This document shows positions 1-11,300 of a stretch of 64,000 nucleotides of DNA, in pieces. Origin of the DNA: Fallopia convolvulus (lineage: Eukaryota; Streptophyta; Magnoliopsida; Caryophyllales; Polygonaceae); NCBI GenBank assembly GCA_964016875.1, contig OZ024720.1, forward strand, positions 20,200,242-20,264,241. The letters are read 5' to 3'. A model generated the notes under the pieces. It saw only the letters and a list, made by a program, of their open reading frames with translations, was not told the origin of the DNA and ran no database searches. A program made the position numbers and the translations under genes. Each line of letters starts with the position of its first letter. Position 1 is the first letter of the stretch.

Positions 1-2
1 CG

Positions 3-842
3 GCTCACGCCCAACTCCTCAACAAAAACTATTGGTATAGCTCCGGTGTCTTCATTCAAGCCGAGGGAGGATTCAAGGTGAAGGTTCAAGATCGCATAGT
101 TACACCTACCCTTGACAAGTTCGAGCTTCTCTACATACTGAATTGGTATGAGGCGTGGACGGGACATGCCTACACATTCGAGCCTAAACCGGAGGATGAG
201 CTTTCGCTTAGGCCATGTGAATCCCGGTTCGAGCGAGAAGACATGGATTAAGATGAAGAAGATGATGAAGAGGACAACGAGGTAGTAGGCAATGACACCG
301 AAGAAGCCGACATAGAGGGCGGCACTGAGGAGCTCAATTACGAGGAAGAAGACATCGATACGGAGGTCTTAGGGAGCAACATCTTCGTTGACGAGCCCAC
401 CAGGCTCGTTAACGACCATTTCCAGCCCCATCACAACACTGTTAACGAGGCACCCAACTTCGTTAACGAGGTGCCGAGAGCTCCTGTCGACCCACCACCA
501 GCTCCTGTCGACCCTCATTCCTACGGACTCATGCCTTACAACCCGGTGATGTATCAAGACCATTTCCAGCCTCACTACCCACCACCTCCTCAGCCCGAGT
601 ACACTGGATCGAGTATACCACCACCATGGGCCGAGGATCTTTCTGCACGGATGCAGCAGCTTCACATCCAGCAGGATCACATTCATAGGAGGATGGATAG
701 ATGGGAAACTGTCTATTCAGCTCGCATGTCGATGGAGGATGAGAGGCAGCGTCAAAGAGAGGCGGAGGACGCTGAGCGTTGGAGGACGATGTATGACTTC
801 ATGGGGAACTTTGAGCACTACTTTCCTCCACCGAACCGTTGA
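3..842 (+). pseudogene. Athila-type third ORF, C-terminal part (copy 1)
   Basis: Reading the frame that ends with TGA at 840-842 gives a continuous match to the third ORF of the right-hand copy, starting near NYWYSSG and ending with a proline-rich and then charged tail. The folded part resembles the ATHILA ORF-1-type proteins of plant retrotransposons, whose biochemical role is not known. A premature TAA at 249-251 interrupts the acidic linker (after residues FEREDMD), where the other copy has a sense codon; past it the frame stays open. The tail has motifs VDEP, LVND, TVNE and FVNE, which are the translations of palindromic DNA motifs described separately. The N-terminus is outside the window. 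Confidence 0.7.
406..469 (+). repeat. GTTAAC palindrome cluster in ORF3 tail (copy 1)
   Basis: Three copies of the motif TCGTTAACGA or a close variant lie at 406-415, 439-448 (CTGTTAACGA) and 460-469. The last two are 21 bp apart. They are in frame and encode LVND, TVNE and FVNE. Confidence 0.8.
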
Positions 843-2568
843 TTCAGCTCAAAGATGAAGTTTTTCCTTGTTTCCACTTTTATAACTTTGTAAGTTTTTA
901 TGTCTTTCTTTTTCTTTTTAATTTTTTGTTTTCTTTTCTATTTCTTTTCCTTCTTCGTATTTTTCTTACATTGGGGACACTGTAATTTTAAGTATGGGGT
1001 GGGAGAAAGTAGAAAACTTATGTCCTAGGTGTTTATGTGTTTTATGTAGTTTTTATTTCTTTAAGTTGAAAAAAATTGGAAAAAAAATTGGAAAAATTTC
1101 GAAAAATCTAAAAAAGAGTTTTAGAATTGATAGATATCCCTTCTTAAGTTCTATGATAGAAATCGCTAACTTAATCATATAATTCCTTGCAAGCATGTCT
1201 TGAAAATTATAGCTGGATTCTCAACTTGAAATTATTGATTTTAGAAGAAGATAGCATTTGATGAAATTGAGCACATATACTTTATAGCATAGATGATGCA
1301 ATCCAACAAAATTTACCTTGTGAGTTATTTTTGGCCTTATAGGGAGAACATTCATAAATCCCTCTTCTTTTCTTGTGTGATTTACTCTCTTTATGCATAT
1401 TATCTCTTGGAATTGTGATGGTTATCTATTTCTTGAGACCCTTATAAGATTTTTAGTTCATTACTTGTGAAGATCATATGATGGAGAACTTATTTTTATA
1501 AGCCCTATTATTCCCTATCTACCTTTACATTATTTCTTTTTTTTGATAACCAATTCTAGTCTGAAACCTTTTATTTTTAGCTCCACAAAAATTATTCCCT
1601 AGCCGAGATAAGCTTGACCCTATTCGGGAATTAGGACTTAGATTGGAGAGGTAAGTTTTGTGGTGTGTAAAAAAGAGAGGAGTTGCTTATATTTTGCCTT
1701 AAATTGAAGGGTATTTGGGAAGGGTAGATTGGAAGTCTCTTGTTATTACATGTAATAAGAAAGGTCTCTTGATAGAAAAAATGCACAAAATAAAGTTTTT
1801 GATGGATGTAGTGAAAAGAGGAGAAGGAATGCGTACGGGAGCTCGTTAACGAGGCAAGGAGGTAAAAAAAAAAGAAAGAGAAAAAAAAAGAGAAGGAGAA
1901 TGATAAAAGAGGTGAAGAGTTGAAGTGCATTTGTGTTTATAGATAATATCAGAGATTCTTTTGTTTTGTTATGAGACTTTCTAGGATGATAAAGGGGTGA
2001 GTGAAAAAAAGTGTGCATAATGAGAGTGAGTTTGGTATGATCTTTTATGAGAGTTTTTGATATGTGTGAGTTTTTAGGAGTCTTTTGATTCCCGGATATT
2101 ATTAGCACCACATGACCAAAATATTTCCACGCCCTATTGTCTTTACCAAGCCCCATTACAACCCGGCCGAATGGAAGCTTCTATGAAGTTTTTCATTGAG
2201 CCCCCCTAAGTTCTCTTGATGATTCTTTGCTTGTTTTGACAAATCTTGGGTGGAGAGTATTGGTGATATAAGTTCCAATTTCTATGAGTTTTTGTATATA
2301 AGATGAGTTGAGAGATTGAATTTATAAGCCTAAACACTTGAGCGTTGAGTGAAACACATTATATCCCTTGAGAGGTTGGATTGTATTATCTTATGTCTAT
2401 TTAAGTGTATATATGTGTGAGGATGTTAATAGTCTTTGCTATATTTTTCTCATGTGTAGATGTTGTTTTTTAGAAGATGGCTATGTCTTGATGAGCATGA
2501 TTTGTTTTGGTTTTGATTAGTGTCTTGTTTATTGCTTGAGGACAAGCAAGTCTAAGTATGGAGTATTT
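843..2568 (+). other. non-coding region between ORF3 and 3' LTR (copy 1)
   Basis: This T-rich stretch has no credible ORF; the short ORFs in it are not conserved in the second copy. It aligns end to end with 53599-55307 of the other element, so it is a conserved part of the family and not filler. One palindrome (TCGTTAACGA) lies at 1843-1852. The polypurine tract and the 3' LTR follow directly. Confidence 0.7.
1843..1852 (+). repeat. GTTAAC palindrome in 3' non-coding region (copy 1)
   Basis: A perfect 12-bp palindrome, CTCGTTAACGAG, centred here. The corresponding place in the other copy (54569-54601) holds a pair. Confidence 0.8.
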
Positions 2569-2851
2569 TGATGTTCGCATTTTTAGTATAGTTTTTAGTA
2601 GGTTTTCTTTGCTTATTAGGTTTAGTTTTGTTAAGTTTAGGATTAGTTTTGAGTGTTTTTAGGTAGTTTTGCATGTTTCTATGGAAAGAGTGGAAGCTAC
2701 GCTATTTTGTGAATTTTGTAGGTTTTAGCGAGGAAAAGAGCTATAAGGAGTTGAATTTGGAGCATTACAGCGAAAGACGGAGGAGTGCAAGATTGAAGAA
2801 GTCAAACCTCAAGATCACAAGAGGAAGTGTGGAAGAAAACAAAGCCCAGGC

Positions 2852-2883
2852 TCGTTAACGAGGCTGTGAGGGCTCGTTAACGA
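2852..2883 (+). repeat. GTTAAC palindrome pair in LTR U3 (copy 1)
   Basis: TCGTTAACGA occurs at 2852-2861 and 2874-2883, 22 bp apart, each flanked as CTCGTTAACGAGG. The pair lies about 230 bp upstream of the LTR TATA box. Confidence 0.85.
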
Positions 2884-3109
2884 GGCCACGAAGGAGAAGA
2901 TTTGAAGTATTTATTTTATAATTCACCGATCCTGAGCGGAAATTTATTTCCGTGTCGGTTGAGTATCTTTTTGGAATCTTTTGGGTATATTAGAATATGT
3001 ATTTTGGGTCTTAATATCTTTTTAGATTTTATTTCTATCTTGTAGGGTTTGTTTCTATCTTTTTAGGAAAGTTTATATCTTTTAGCCTTTTCAGTTTTTA
3101 GCTTTTTAG

Positions 3110-3117
3110 TATAAATA
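3110..3117 (+). promoter_or_regulatory. LTR TATA box (copy 1)
   Basis: TATAAATA followed by CCCTTCTATC. The same box in the same context is present in both LTRs of the other element (47088 and 55852), so it is the likely core promoter of the family. Confidence 0.65.
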
Positions 3118-3890
3118 CCCTTCTATCTAGCATAGAAGAGGGGAGCTTTTAGAAGAGAATTTTCTGGAGAGATTTTCGAAGGGCCGAGAGAGAGGAGAAG
3201 TCGGATCAGAGTCGGATCGAGGAGGCTCGGTAGACGACAGTCACCGAGGTCGTTAGTTGCGATTGTGATTCGGTATTTTGATGTTTTGCGGTTTCTTCTG
3301 AATCTCTGTAAGACAATTTTTTCTTATTAATTTGAGTTTTGTTTTGTTTTCAATGTTTCTCTTGATTGAGATTTTTAGTTTCTTAGATATGATTAGTGAG
3401 TAGTTTCTTTTTTCTAGGATCGGGGTGAAGCCCGGCATAGTTGAGCATGTTTGATGAGTAAGATTGTGTTGTGAATGCCTTTTATCTTTGATTGAGAATT
3501 GTTTGTTGTGCTTATACCGAAATGAAAGTCGAGGTAATTTGAGTTTTTAACTTGATTGAAAGAGAAAGTTAGTAACTTGAAGGTTGATATTGTTTGAATA
3601 CGAAAGTTTCAAGCTCTAGATCCAAAACAAGCAATTAAGTGAATTAGGATACGAAAGTTTGTTAATTTACTTGCTAAGTCAACGAAAGTTGATGACTCTA
3701 TCTATTTAGAGGCATGATCTTATCTTCTTATGAATTTTTATGCTTGGCTATGTTGTGGTGTCCCTAGTCCTAGATCTTTGTTTTATTTGAATTATTTCTG
3801 GTGAATTTTCGTTGCTGAGTACTTGCCTCGGTACCGAATTTAATTAGAAATTAATTAGGTCGTTAGTTGAAGTGTTTTGTGTTCGGTGGT

Positions 3891-3921
3891 TCGTTAACGA
3901 CCCTGACAACGTCGTTAACGA
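3891..3921 (+). repeat. GTTAAC palindrome pair near LTR 3' end (copy 1)
   Basis: TCGTTAACGA at 3891-3900 and 3912-3921, spaced 21 bp. The right-hand element has degenerate versions at the same place. Confidence 0.85.
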
Positions 3922-4075
3922 GGCTACTTGTGAGTGTTTTTATTTGTTTTTGTTTGCCTTTTAGTAGATTGATAAACGAACAACCTTGCTTCATGTGGAA
4001 CGATCCTGACTTCGCTATACTCAGCGGGGTCTTGACTAATAAATTTATTTGTTGTCAAGAAACCTTCGTTCAACA

Positions 4076-5268
4076 CCGATCCACCAAGAGAAAACTCAAT
4101 TTTCGGCACTTAGCTAGAGTGCAACTCGTCCCTCCTTGCAATCGGAGCGGACTGGATCATGATCCTGAAAGTCGTACTTTAAGCGCAAAGGCATACGACT
4201 TAGTAAAATTATATAGAGGCGTCGGGCTACTTTCGCGCCCCTCACTAGCTTGTTCGACATCGATCTCTAAACGAGACTGTAAACAATCAAGGCCACATTC
4301 ATACTAGCATAAATAATCCTATCAAATAAGTTGTTCCCAACATAAATAATCCTACGCTAACAGTGGGATCGTTATATCTAACAATCGATATTTCCTAGGT
4401 TCATTTATTACTTAGCACACAAGTTGTTCCCAACATCGAGAATTTCACGGAAACGAAATATATAAGGTCACAAGGGGAATTTCCACTTGCCTTTGTTCTG
4501 ACGATATCGGATTTAGCGAAATAGAGGAAAACGTTGTTTCGCGACTTGGAACGGGAATTCGGCCTATTGGCACGGAATATTCCGATAACTTCAATAAGAA
4601 TTTCCGTTTCTTCTAAAGTTACGAAAAATCTCTTTTATTCTTCTCAAGAGATTACTTTACTAAATTATATAATAATTTAGTTGTATGAGAATAAAATAAT
4701 AATATTCCTTATTATTATTATTTTAAAAATTGTAATATCCTTTTTATTCCTTAAAAATTCTTATTATAATAATATTCATTTTTATTCTTGGAACCCAACT
4801 AATATCTTTAATTAGTTTAATAGAATATTCTTTTGTGACTTAACTTCCTATTTTGAAATAAGTAAGCAAGGAAATCTTTATGAGATTATAAGATATAGCT
4901 TTCTAACCTTTAAAAGATATATTTTATTTATAATCTTATTAGAGTGGTAAAAGTCTATTTTGCCCTTATGAAAAATATCTCAACTTAGTGTTATCATAAT
5001 GTTACCTTTTTATCAATAATATTCATAATATTACTTATAATATTATTTCTTATCCAATAATATTTTCTTATGACAAGATCCCATTAAATCCTTATTTAAA
5101 TATATACAAGTAATATTAAGTAGAGATAATAATATTACAAGACATCTTTTTAGTATTTTCCTTAATTAGGACTTTCTAGATTAAATCATAAAGCAAGCTC
5201 TCTATAAATATAGTATGATATTAAAATAATTTTATTTACCTTATTTACATATTTTCTCCCATATCTAT
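4076..5268. other. unassigned AT-rich sequence
   Basis: No gene or element is recognised. The part up to about 4310 is of mixed composition. Near 4300-4450 short phrases repeat (AAGTTGTTCCCAACAT occurs twice, ATAAATAATCCTA twice). From about 4600 the sequence is very AT-rich with many runs of AATAATATT. Confidence 0.5.
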
Positions 5269-6554
5269 TGTGACACCCTTATACCCTATGACGTATGCTT
5301 AGTAAAACTTATCTCTTATATAAACAGATAATAGACATATATTAACTACCCATGTAAGCATATAGCAGACATTAACAACCATAAAAAGTTGCAAACACAC
5401 ATCTATGTCGATACTTCTCATATGCCTATGATGCAAAACGAGGAGGAGAAGGTTGCTTAGAGCTTCAGCCGGCTGACCTGTATGAATGTGATCTCTAAAA
5501 GAGACACGCGTCAGTAAAAACTAGTTGAACCTGAAAAATTGTTTTGCGATTTACGTGAGTCGCATACTCAGTGAATATAAACCATCATCAATTATTTCAC
5601 ACAGAGTCAAACATCTAGTCCATGTACATATACATACATATTATATATCATATATGAATTTACTATGCAAATGCAAATGTCGATGTATTCGATTCATTAT
5701 TCTGTGAACTGTTCAAGCCTGAATCTGCCCCGAGTTTATTGTATATGGACTCTTATGGTCCCTTTAATTATGACCCGTAGGTCCTGTATGATCCGTAGAT
5801 CCTGTATTGATCCGAAGATCCTGTATGATCCGAAGATCTTGTATGACCCGTAGATCCTGTATACAAATTCAGGGCAAGACAGTCACATGTCCTTTTAAAC
5901 TCAATGCAATATGCTATGCAATCAAATGCATCTTGTGTTCCTATATCATATGCAATCAGCTAACATACTTTCTGTGCAAACAACTCTGGAAATTTCAGAG
6001 CTATCATATAAAACACATATTTCCATATAACTCATATAGCACATATATCCATAAAGCACATATATCCATATGACACATATAGCACATATGGTTGAATCTT
6101 CGGTCTATACTCACCTGTTCAAGACAGATACTATATCTCTTCCCTTTCTCTTTGACCACGATCTATGACTTGTACTCCTATATATAATCTAATGCAAAAA
6201 CAGCCTATTTACTCTTACAAACTCTAACCCCAAATGCAATAAAATGCCAGAATGCATTATAACTCCTTGTGCATAATTCCAAATCCTTTAAAACTTGACA
6301 ACAATAAACTATATATATAGAAGAACATTTTTCTAGTTCAAACCTTTCTGAAAAACTCGATCAAAGGGCTCCCTAATATCATTAGAAAGAGAAACCCTAA
6401 AATCACTCTGAAATCTTTTACCGAATATAAATCCGATATCAAAAACACCCTCTGAAAACTATAGATCAACCGATTTTCAAATCAAAAGCAATTGTAGATC
6501 TAGATCTGGAAATATTAGTGAAATCCAGATAAACCATTAACTAATTAAAAACTT
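5269..6554 (-). repeat. possible LTR-like sequence
   Basis: The stretch starts with TGTGACACCC, a common terminus of plant Ty3 LTRs read in reverse. It carries a minisatellite and, on the minus strand, a leader-like segment. I could not find a second terminus or a target duplication, so the LTR reading is only a suggestion. On its right it abuts the broken gag fragment. Confidence 0.3.
5771..5861 (+). repeat. 18-bp minisatellite
   Basis: Five tandem units of the form TGAYCCGWAGRTCYTGTA, one of them 19 bp long. Units differ at two or three positions. Its reading in frame (IRRSC and similar) is a by-product and not a gene. Confidence 0.85.
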
Positions 6555-7396
6555 ACCAAATTACGCTTGTACCAACGACACATAACAATCTCCTTCATGT
6601 CGAAGGGAATGGTGCTAATATTCATAGCTTGTTTAAATGCAGCTACAAGTTGGTCTGAATCCGTAACCCCCTCGTATTTAGGTACATCGGGAATGTGATA
6701 TTTGCGAGAGATGTCTACCCTTGCGATAGCGGGCACGAAGGGAGAATTTGTGTAACCATCCCTCCTTTCCACTACTATCGGTTGGGGTGCTCCTGGGACC
6801 TGAATAATTCGGTCCTCCAAAGACTTGAAGCGTTCATGTAATTAGGCAACCTCAGCATCCTCTCTAACATCCCTTAAAGAATTACCATTTACCTGATAGC
6901 CAGTTATTGGCCTAGTATCGTCGGGTGTTACAAGATTTGGGTCGTCCATGTCCAATCGCTGAGCGGCGCCATCCGCTGCGTTCATCATGCATTGACGGTT
7001 TGGTGCTGATTGTACCTGAGATCGAACCAAATCACATTCATTAGTTAAAGTCTCTCATATACCTCGGTGAACTTGGCATGAGCTTCCTTTTGATTTTTCA
7101 AATCTTTTTGAAGAGCAACCATGGATGCACGGAGTTTAGTGATAATGTCGGAGTCAACCTCTCCTCCTCGTTCTGTAGTCGTGGAAGTGGTAGGATTTTC
7201 ATTCACATTCCCAGAATCTTGATCTACTCCGTCTACGTTTCCAGCTCCGTCTATGTTTCCAGTTTATTGGTTATCTCCACCTCGGTTGATCTCATGGTTC
7301 TCGAGATCTTCCACATGACTGTAGGTAGAATGAATGCCTTCCATCTTGTAGGTAGAGCTTATAGTTCTTTTGGCGACGTGACTTCCTTTTGGCTAG
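6545..7396 (-). pseudogene. Ty3 gag N-terminal fragment
   Basis: The minus strand between the primer-binding site at 7397-7417 and about 6545 encodes broken pieces of a Gag protein. The first piece, from near 7350, runs through a coiled stretch with LRASMVALQKDLKNQKEAH. The last piece has HIPDVPKYEG, then DQLVAAFKQAMN and VMCRWYKRNL, which is the start of the conserved Gag core of Tat-like plant elements (PKYxG, then a FxxAM helix). The core is cut short soon after, probably with a small deletion between MC and WY. At least one in-frame stop separates the pieces. No protease or polymerase follows. Confidence 0.6.
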
Positions 7397-7417
7397 GGCC
7401 CCACGGTGGGCGCCAAT
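7397..7417 (-). other. primer-binding site (TGGCGCCCACCGTGGGG)
   Basis: On the minus strand, directly after the LTR end CCAAAACAAT, lies TGGCGCCCACCGTGGGG. This form is widespread as a tRNA primer site in Tat-type plant Ty3 elements. It fixes the orientation and the LTR boundary. Confidence 0.8.
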
Positions 7418-7988
7418 TGTTTTGGGCAGATTTACCACGCGAACGTGTTACCTGCTATAATGAGGGAAACATAACTAAAAAGTAGTTGTAACGCGTTATA
7501 GATAATAAATAAGATGTAGATTCGAAAAGAAAGATGTAGAACGTAGACGAAAGATAATGGAATGGATTTGTGATCGATATGATGCAACAGTTCCTTCAAA
7601 GTTACAAGCAACCAATAAGATAGAGCTTTTGAACAAAAAGAATGGATTGATTAGAGAGTCTTTCAGAATGCAATAGTCAGTCAGCTAGTCGATGTCCCCC
7701 TCCTTTTCCCTTCTTTGGTCTTTATATACCCCAGTCTCTTTCGACCGTTGGCGTAGTTATGAGAGATCTCGGAGATTTCACCACTCATATTAATGCTTTT
7801 AGCCATTAGCCATATCTTCGCTTTTATGTCGTATTATAGCGCATCTTGCACGACTTGGATGACGGGCTTTGCCAAATTGCGCTTACCGGACCCTTTGTCT
7901 TTGGGCTAATTTCTGGGAGGCTGAACGGACTACTTCTCTTTTAACTCTTTCATTCCTTTATTATAAGAACGATTACTCTTTGCTAGCA
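7418..7988 (-). repeat. 5' LTR of the broken Ty3 element
   Basis: Read on the minus strand, the LTR begins TGCTAGCAAAG and ends CCCAAAACA next to the primer-binding site. A minus-strand TATATAAAG lies near 7722-7735. The outer end is placed at the TG nearest the copia fragment and could be off by a few bases. The 3' LTR of this element is not in the window. Confidence 0.6.
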
Positions 7989-8011
7989 AGTGAAATAGTC
8001 CTCATAGAACT

Positions 8012-8222
8012 ATCGTTACAATGTATGTGAATGATTTGATGTTTACTCGTTCTGATGCTCGAGAAATAACATCTCTCAAAGCCTTCCTTGTTTCAAAATT
8101 TTATATTAAAAATCTTCAGTTACTTCATGAATTCTTAGGCTTCGAAGTTTCTTACTTCACGCGTGGCATTGTTCTGACATAATGGAAACTTACTTACCTA
8201 GTAGCTTTTACAAGAGATTGAT
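8012..8222 (+). pseudogene. copia reverse transcriptase fragment
   Basis: Plus-strand translation gives YVNDLMFTRSDAREITSLK, then a LHEFLGFEVSY segment and a GIVLT segment. This is the region around and after the YVDD motif of Ty1/copia reverse transcriptase, with the first catalytic Asp replaced by Asn. A stop codon follows GIVLT. Only about 70 residues remain. The fragment lies between the Ty3 LTR and the LINE, so an old copia element was probably the target of both. Confidence 0.75.
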
Positions 8223-8262
8223 CTCAATTCTTTTAAGCTTGTTTGTTTAACTTTGTCCATTT

Positions 8263-8314
8263 TTGTGTGGACATAGTCACTTATTTACTAAATTAAGTGA
8301 CCATGTCCACACAA
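8263..8314. repeat. short inverted repeat (21-bp arms)
   Basis: Arms TTGTGTGGACATAGTCACTTA at 8263-8283 and its complement at 8294-8314 match at 20 of 21 positions with a 10-bp loop. It ends a few bases before the LINE target duplication. Confidence 0.8.
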
Positions 8315-8321
8315 GAAGCAA

Positions 8322-8336
8322 GCATAACGACTATAA
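8322..8336. repeat. LINE target-site duplication, left
   Basis: GCATAACGACTATAA, identical to 14457-14471 on the other side of the LINE. Confidence 0.95.
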
Positions 8337-8373
8337 TTTTTTTTTTTGATTAGGAAAGAGATTAGGGTAACCA

Positions 8374-11300
8374 CTAACAAGCTAGTGGTCGCCCTAGAGC
8401 ATCCTGACGGATGAGGGTAAGCAAACCCGAGTTAGCTTCGAGTGGAATAGAGGAGACACGTCTGAACGATCCAGCAATGAAGTCCGCCACAGAATTGCAA
8501 TCCCGAATGACATGCGAAATGCTCCAATCCTGAAACTGGGCAAGCAAACAATGGATGTCCGAACGTAGCACCTCAATCTCCCACGGGCAGCGCCAGTCAC
8601 CAAGAACGGCCTTGACCAGTTGCAAATTATCGCCTTCAATCTGGATCCGGGGAATGCCACGACTAATGGCATCGAGAAGTCCCTGGCGTAAGGCGATGGT
8701 CTCGGATATCAAAACAGACTGCTGACCGATCAGTCCTCTGTCAAAATGGATGGGGGAGCCACCAGAGTCCTTGAGCATGAACCCGAAGGAAGCCACACCA
8801 TTTGCGTTCACTGCACCATCAAAATTCAATTTAATGTAATCTCTCTTGGGTTTTGTCCACTTAGCTGATTTTCTCCTAGCGACATTACTCGCTTTGTGAG
8901 TTTCAGAGCTGTGGGGATCAAAGGCTTCTGCGAGTTTCCAATCTTTAACTTGGTTTCGGGTAAACTCGCTGAGGTTATCGACATTATTCAAGTTTGTTCC
9001 ATTGTTGTTATCAAAGGTTCTCTTGTTTCTTGAGAACCAAAGACTCCACCAGGTGTAAGTGAGGAGTTCAAATTCCTCCTTTGTTGTCATTGTCCTAATT
9101 TCCTGCATGATCTGATGTGGTTTTTTGTCATCTGGTGATACTTGGGTAATAGTCCACCGTAGTTTTGGGTTTATAGCATTAATTGTCGCCCTCGTGAGTG
9201 GACAAGAGAGTAGGATATGGTTTGTGTCCTCCACTTGGTTGGTACACGCGTCACAACTTTGAGGTACTGAAATATGATTGGCAGCAAGCCTCATTTTGGT
9301 TGGAAGGCCGTTATGGGCCACTTTCCATAGAAAGTTCTTGATCTTTGGGGGAATGTTGAGTTTATTGATCCATTCTAAGTTGATTTTTGGTTCGCCTTTA
9401 GATTGGTGGATCCATTGCATGGTCGAATGGGTAGAATACCAGCCATTTTTACTAGGTTGCCAGTACAATCTATCTGGGATTTTATTAATGGGATTAATGA
9501 TGTTGGAAATTCTTTGGAGGTCCTCCTGTTTGACAACCTTCCTTAATTTTTCTATGTTCCATGAGTTATCCTCATGAAGGTAGACGTCAACAGGTTCCTC
9601 CCAATTAATGAAAGTTTCAACCTCAGATTTTGGGTAGATAGGACCATTACCGATCCAGTTATCTTTCCAGAATCGGACGGTTTTTCCGTCCCCCACTTTC
9701 CAGATAAGACCTCTTATAAAAAGGTCTCGCAGGCCCACAAGTTTGGACCACTGCCAAGGGGTATTATTTTTTTTCTTATAAGTCAAAATACTTTCGGTTT
9801 TAAGGTACTTTTCAGTCACTATTTTGACCCAAAGGTTGTTTGGTTCCGCTAGGATTTTCCATAGCAATTTCATTTGGAGTGTTTTGTTCATTTCTTCCGC
9901 CTTGGCGATTCCCACCCCTCCATGTGTGGGTGGGCGTCAGATAGAATTCCAACTTATGAGTTGTTTGTAGTTGTTTTCTTTGTTCCAGAAGAAGTTTTTG
10001 TTAATTTGGTCTAGTTCTTTAAGGGTTGTCTGGGGTAGTAGAAATGATTGCATCATATAGTTTGGTTGTGCTGAATGATTTTCTTTAATTAGGGTCTTAC
10101 GCCCCTCCTGAGATAGGGCATTTTCTTTCCATTTTGATAGTTGGGATTTGGTTCGGAGAATGAGGGGTTTGAAGGTGTTTTGTGTTACCCTCCCGTTGAT
10201 AATCGGGCAACCTAGGTACTTGTCCAACGCAACTGTATTCGCTATTTGGAGGATCTGTTTTATCTGCTCCTTCGTATTGTTACTCGTGTTTTTGGTGACT
10301 TGGAAGGTGGATTTATGGAAGTTGACTTTTTGGCCTGAAATCTGGCAATAGTCTTCAACAATTTCTTTAACGTTTTTGCAGGCTTGGCTATTCGCTTTAG
10401 CGAAAATGATTATATCATCTGCAAATGCCAAGAAGGGGATTTTGGTTCCATTTCTAGATATTTGGATTCCGATACCACGTTTTGGGTTGGTGCTCAATAG
10501 ATGGAGTTGTCTCGCTAGGATCTAGGCAGCAAGTATAAATAAGTAGGGCAAAAGAGGGTCCCCTTGCCTGAGACCCCGTTGGGGGTAGAATTGATCCGTT
10601 GGTCCGTTATTGACTAGGACTGAAAAAGAGACAGTTTCAACACATTCTCGTACCCAGCCCACAAATTTATCGTGGAAACCGAATTTGTGAAGGATGTTGG
10701 CTAGGAATTCCCAGCTGATCCGATCATAAGTTTTTTCCATGTCAAGTTTGATTGCAATCCAACCCTCCCGTCCACGTTTATTACGGATGGAGTGGAAAAT
10801 CTCATGTGCTACTAATGTGTTGTCGTGGATACTCCGGTTCTGGACAAACGCCCCTTGCAACGGGTGGATAAGTTTGTTCAGGCTATTTTTGAGGCGGTTT
10901 GTTAGGATTTTTGATATTACTTTATAGATGGTGTTACAAAGGCTAATAGGCCTATAGTGGTTGGTTGAGTTGGGGTTATCACATTTGGGCAAAAGAGTTA
11001 TAAAAGTGTGGTTTATTGGCTTTAGGATTTTTCCTGAGTGAAAAAAGCTTTTGACAACTTTAATAACGTCAGGGCCTACAATATGCCAATATTTTTTTAT
11101 AGAAACTAGTCGGCATTCCATCCGGGCCAGGAGATTTGTCCTCCCCGATATCGAACAGAGCATTTTTAATTTTAATATTCGACACCAGCTTGGTGAGCTC
11201 TCTGTTTTCTGCATCCGTTATTTCTTTTTGGATAGTTTGTGTCATGTTTTGCAGTTTACCCCTGTTTATTTCCATGGCCCGGAAACGGTTTTGGAAGTCA

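Larger units (their letters stand above)
1..4075 (+). mobile_element. Athila-like Ty3 retrotransposon, 3' part (copy 1)
   Basis: The window opens inside an element whose sequence runs parallel to the right-hand copy from about 52757 to 56810. It consists of the end of a third ORF, about 1.7 kb of non-coding DNA, a purine-rich tract just before 2569, and a complete 3' LTR. The tract (GACAAGCAAGTCTAAGTATG and on) followed by TGATG is a typical junction for Athila/Tat-type plant elements. The left part lies outside the window, so I cannot say whether this copy has a pol region. The copy differs from the right-hand one by many substitutions and small indels, so the two are relatives and not a recent duplication. 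Confidence 0.85.
2569..4075 (+). repeat. 3' LTR, Athila-like copy 1
   Basis: The LTR begins TGATGTTCGCA after the purine tract and ends CGTTCAACA. It matches the 3' LTR of the right-hand element over its whole length of about 1.5 kb. It holds a TATA-like box near 3110, and pairs of the GTTAAC palindrome at 2852-2883 (upstream of the TATA box) and 3891-3921 (near the 3' end). Confidence 0.85.

Noticed and set aside
3867..4307. 146-codon ORF crossing the end of the copy 1 LTR
   Set aside because: It runs from LTR into flanking DNA and has no recognisable features.
5665..5853. ORFs with repeated IRRSC or DPKILY
   Set aside because: They are readings of the 18-bp minisatellite.
5269..6554. Calling this a solo LTR outright
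   Set aside because: The right terminus and a target duplication could not be found.
9278..9852. Plus-strand ORFs over the LINE
   Set aside because: Shadows of ORF2, which has clear catalytic motifs on the minus strand.
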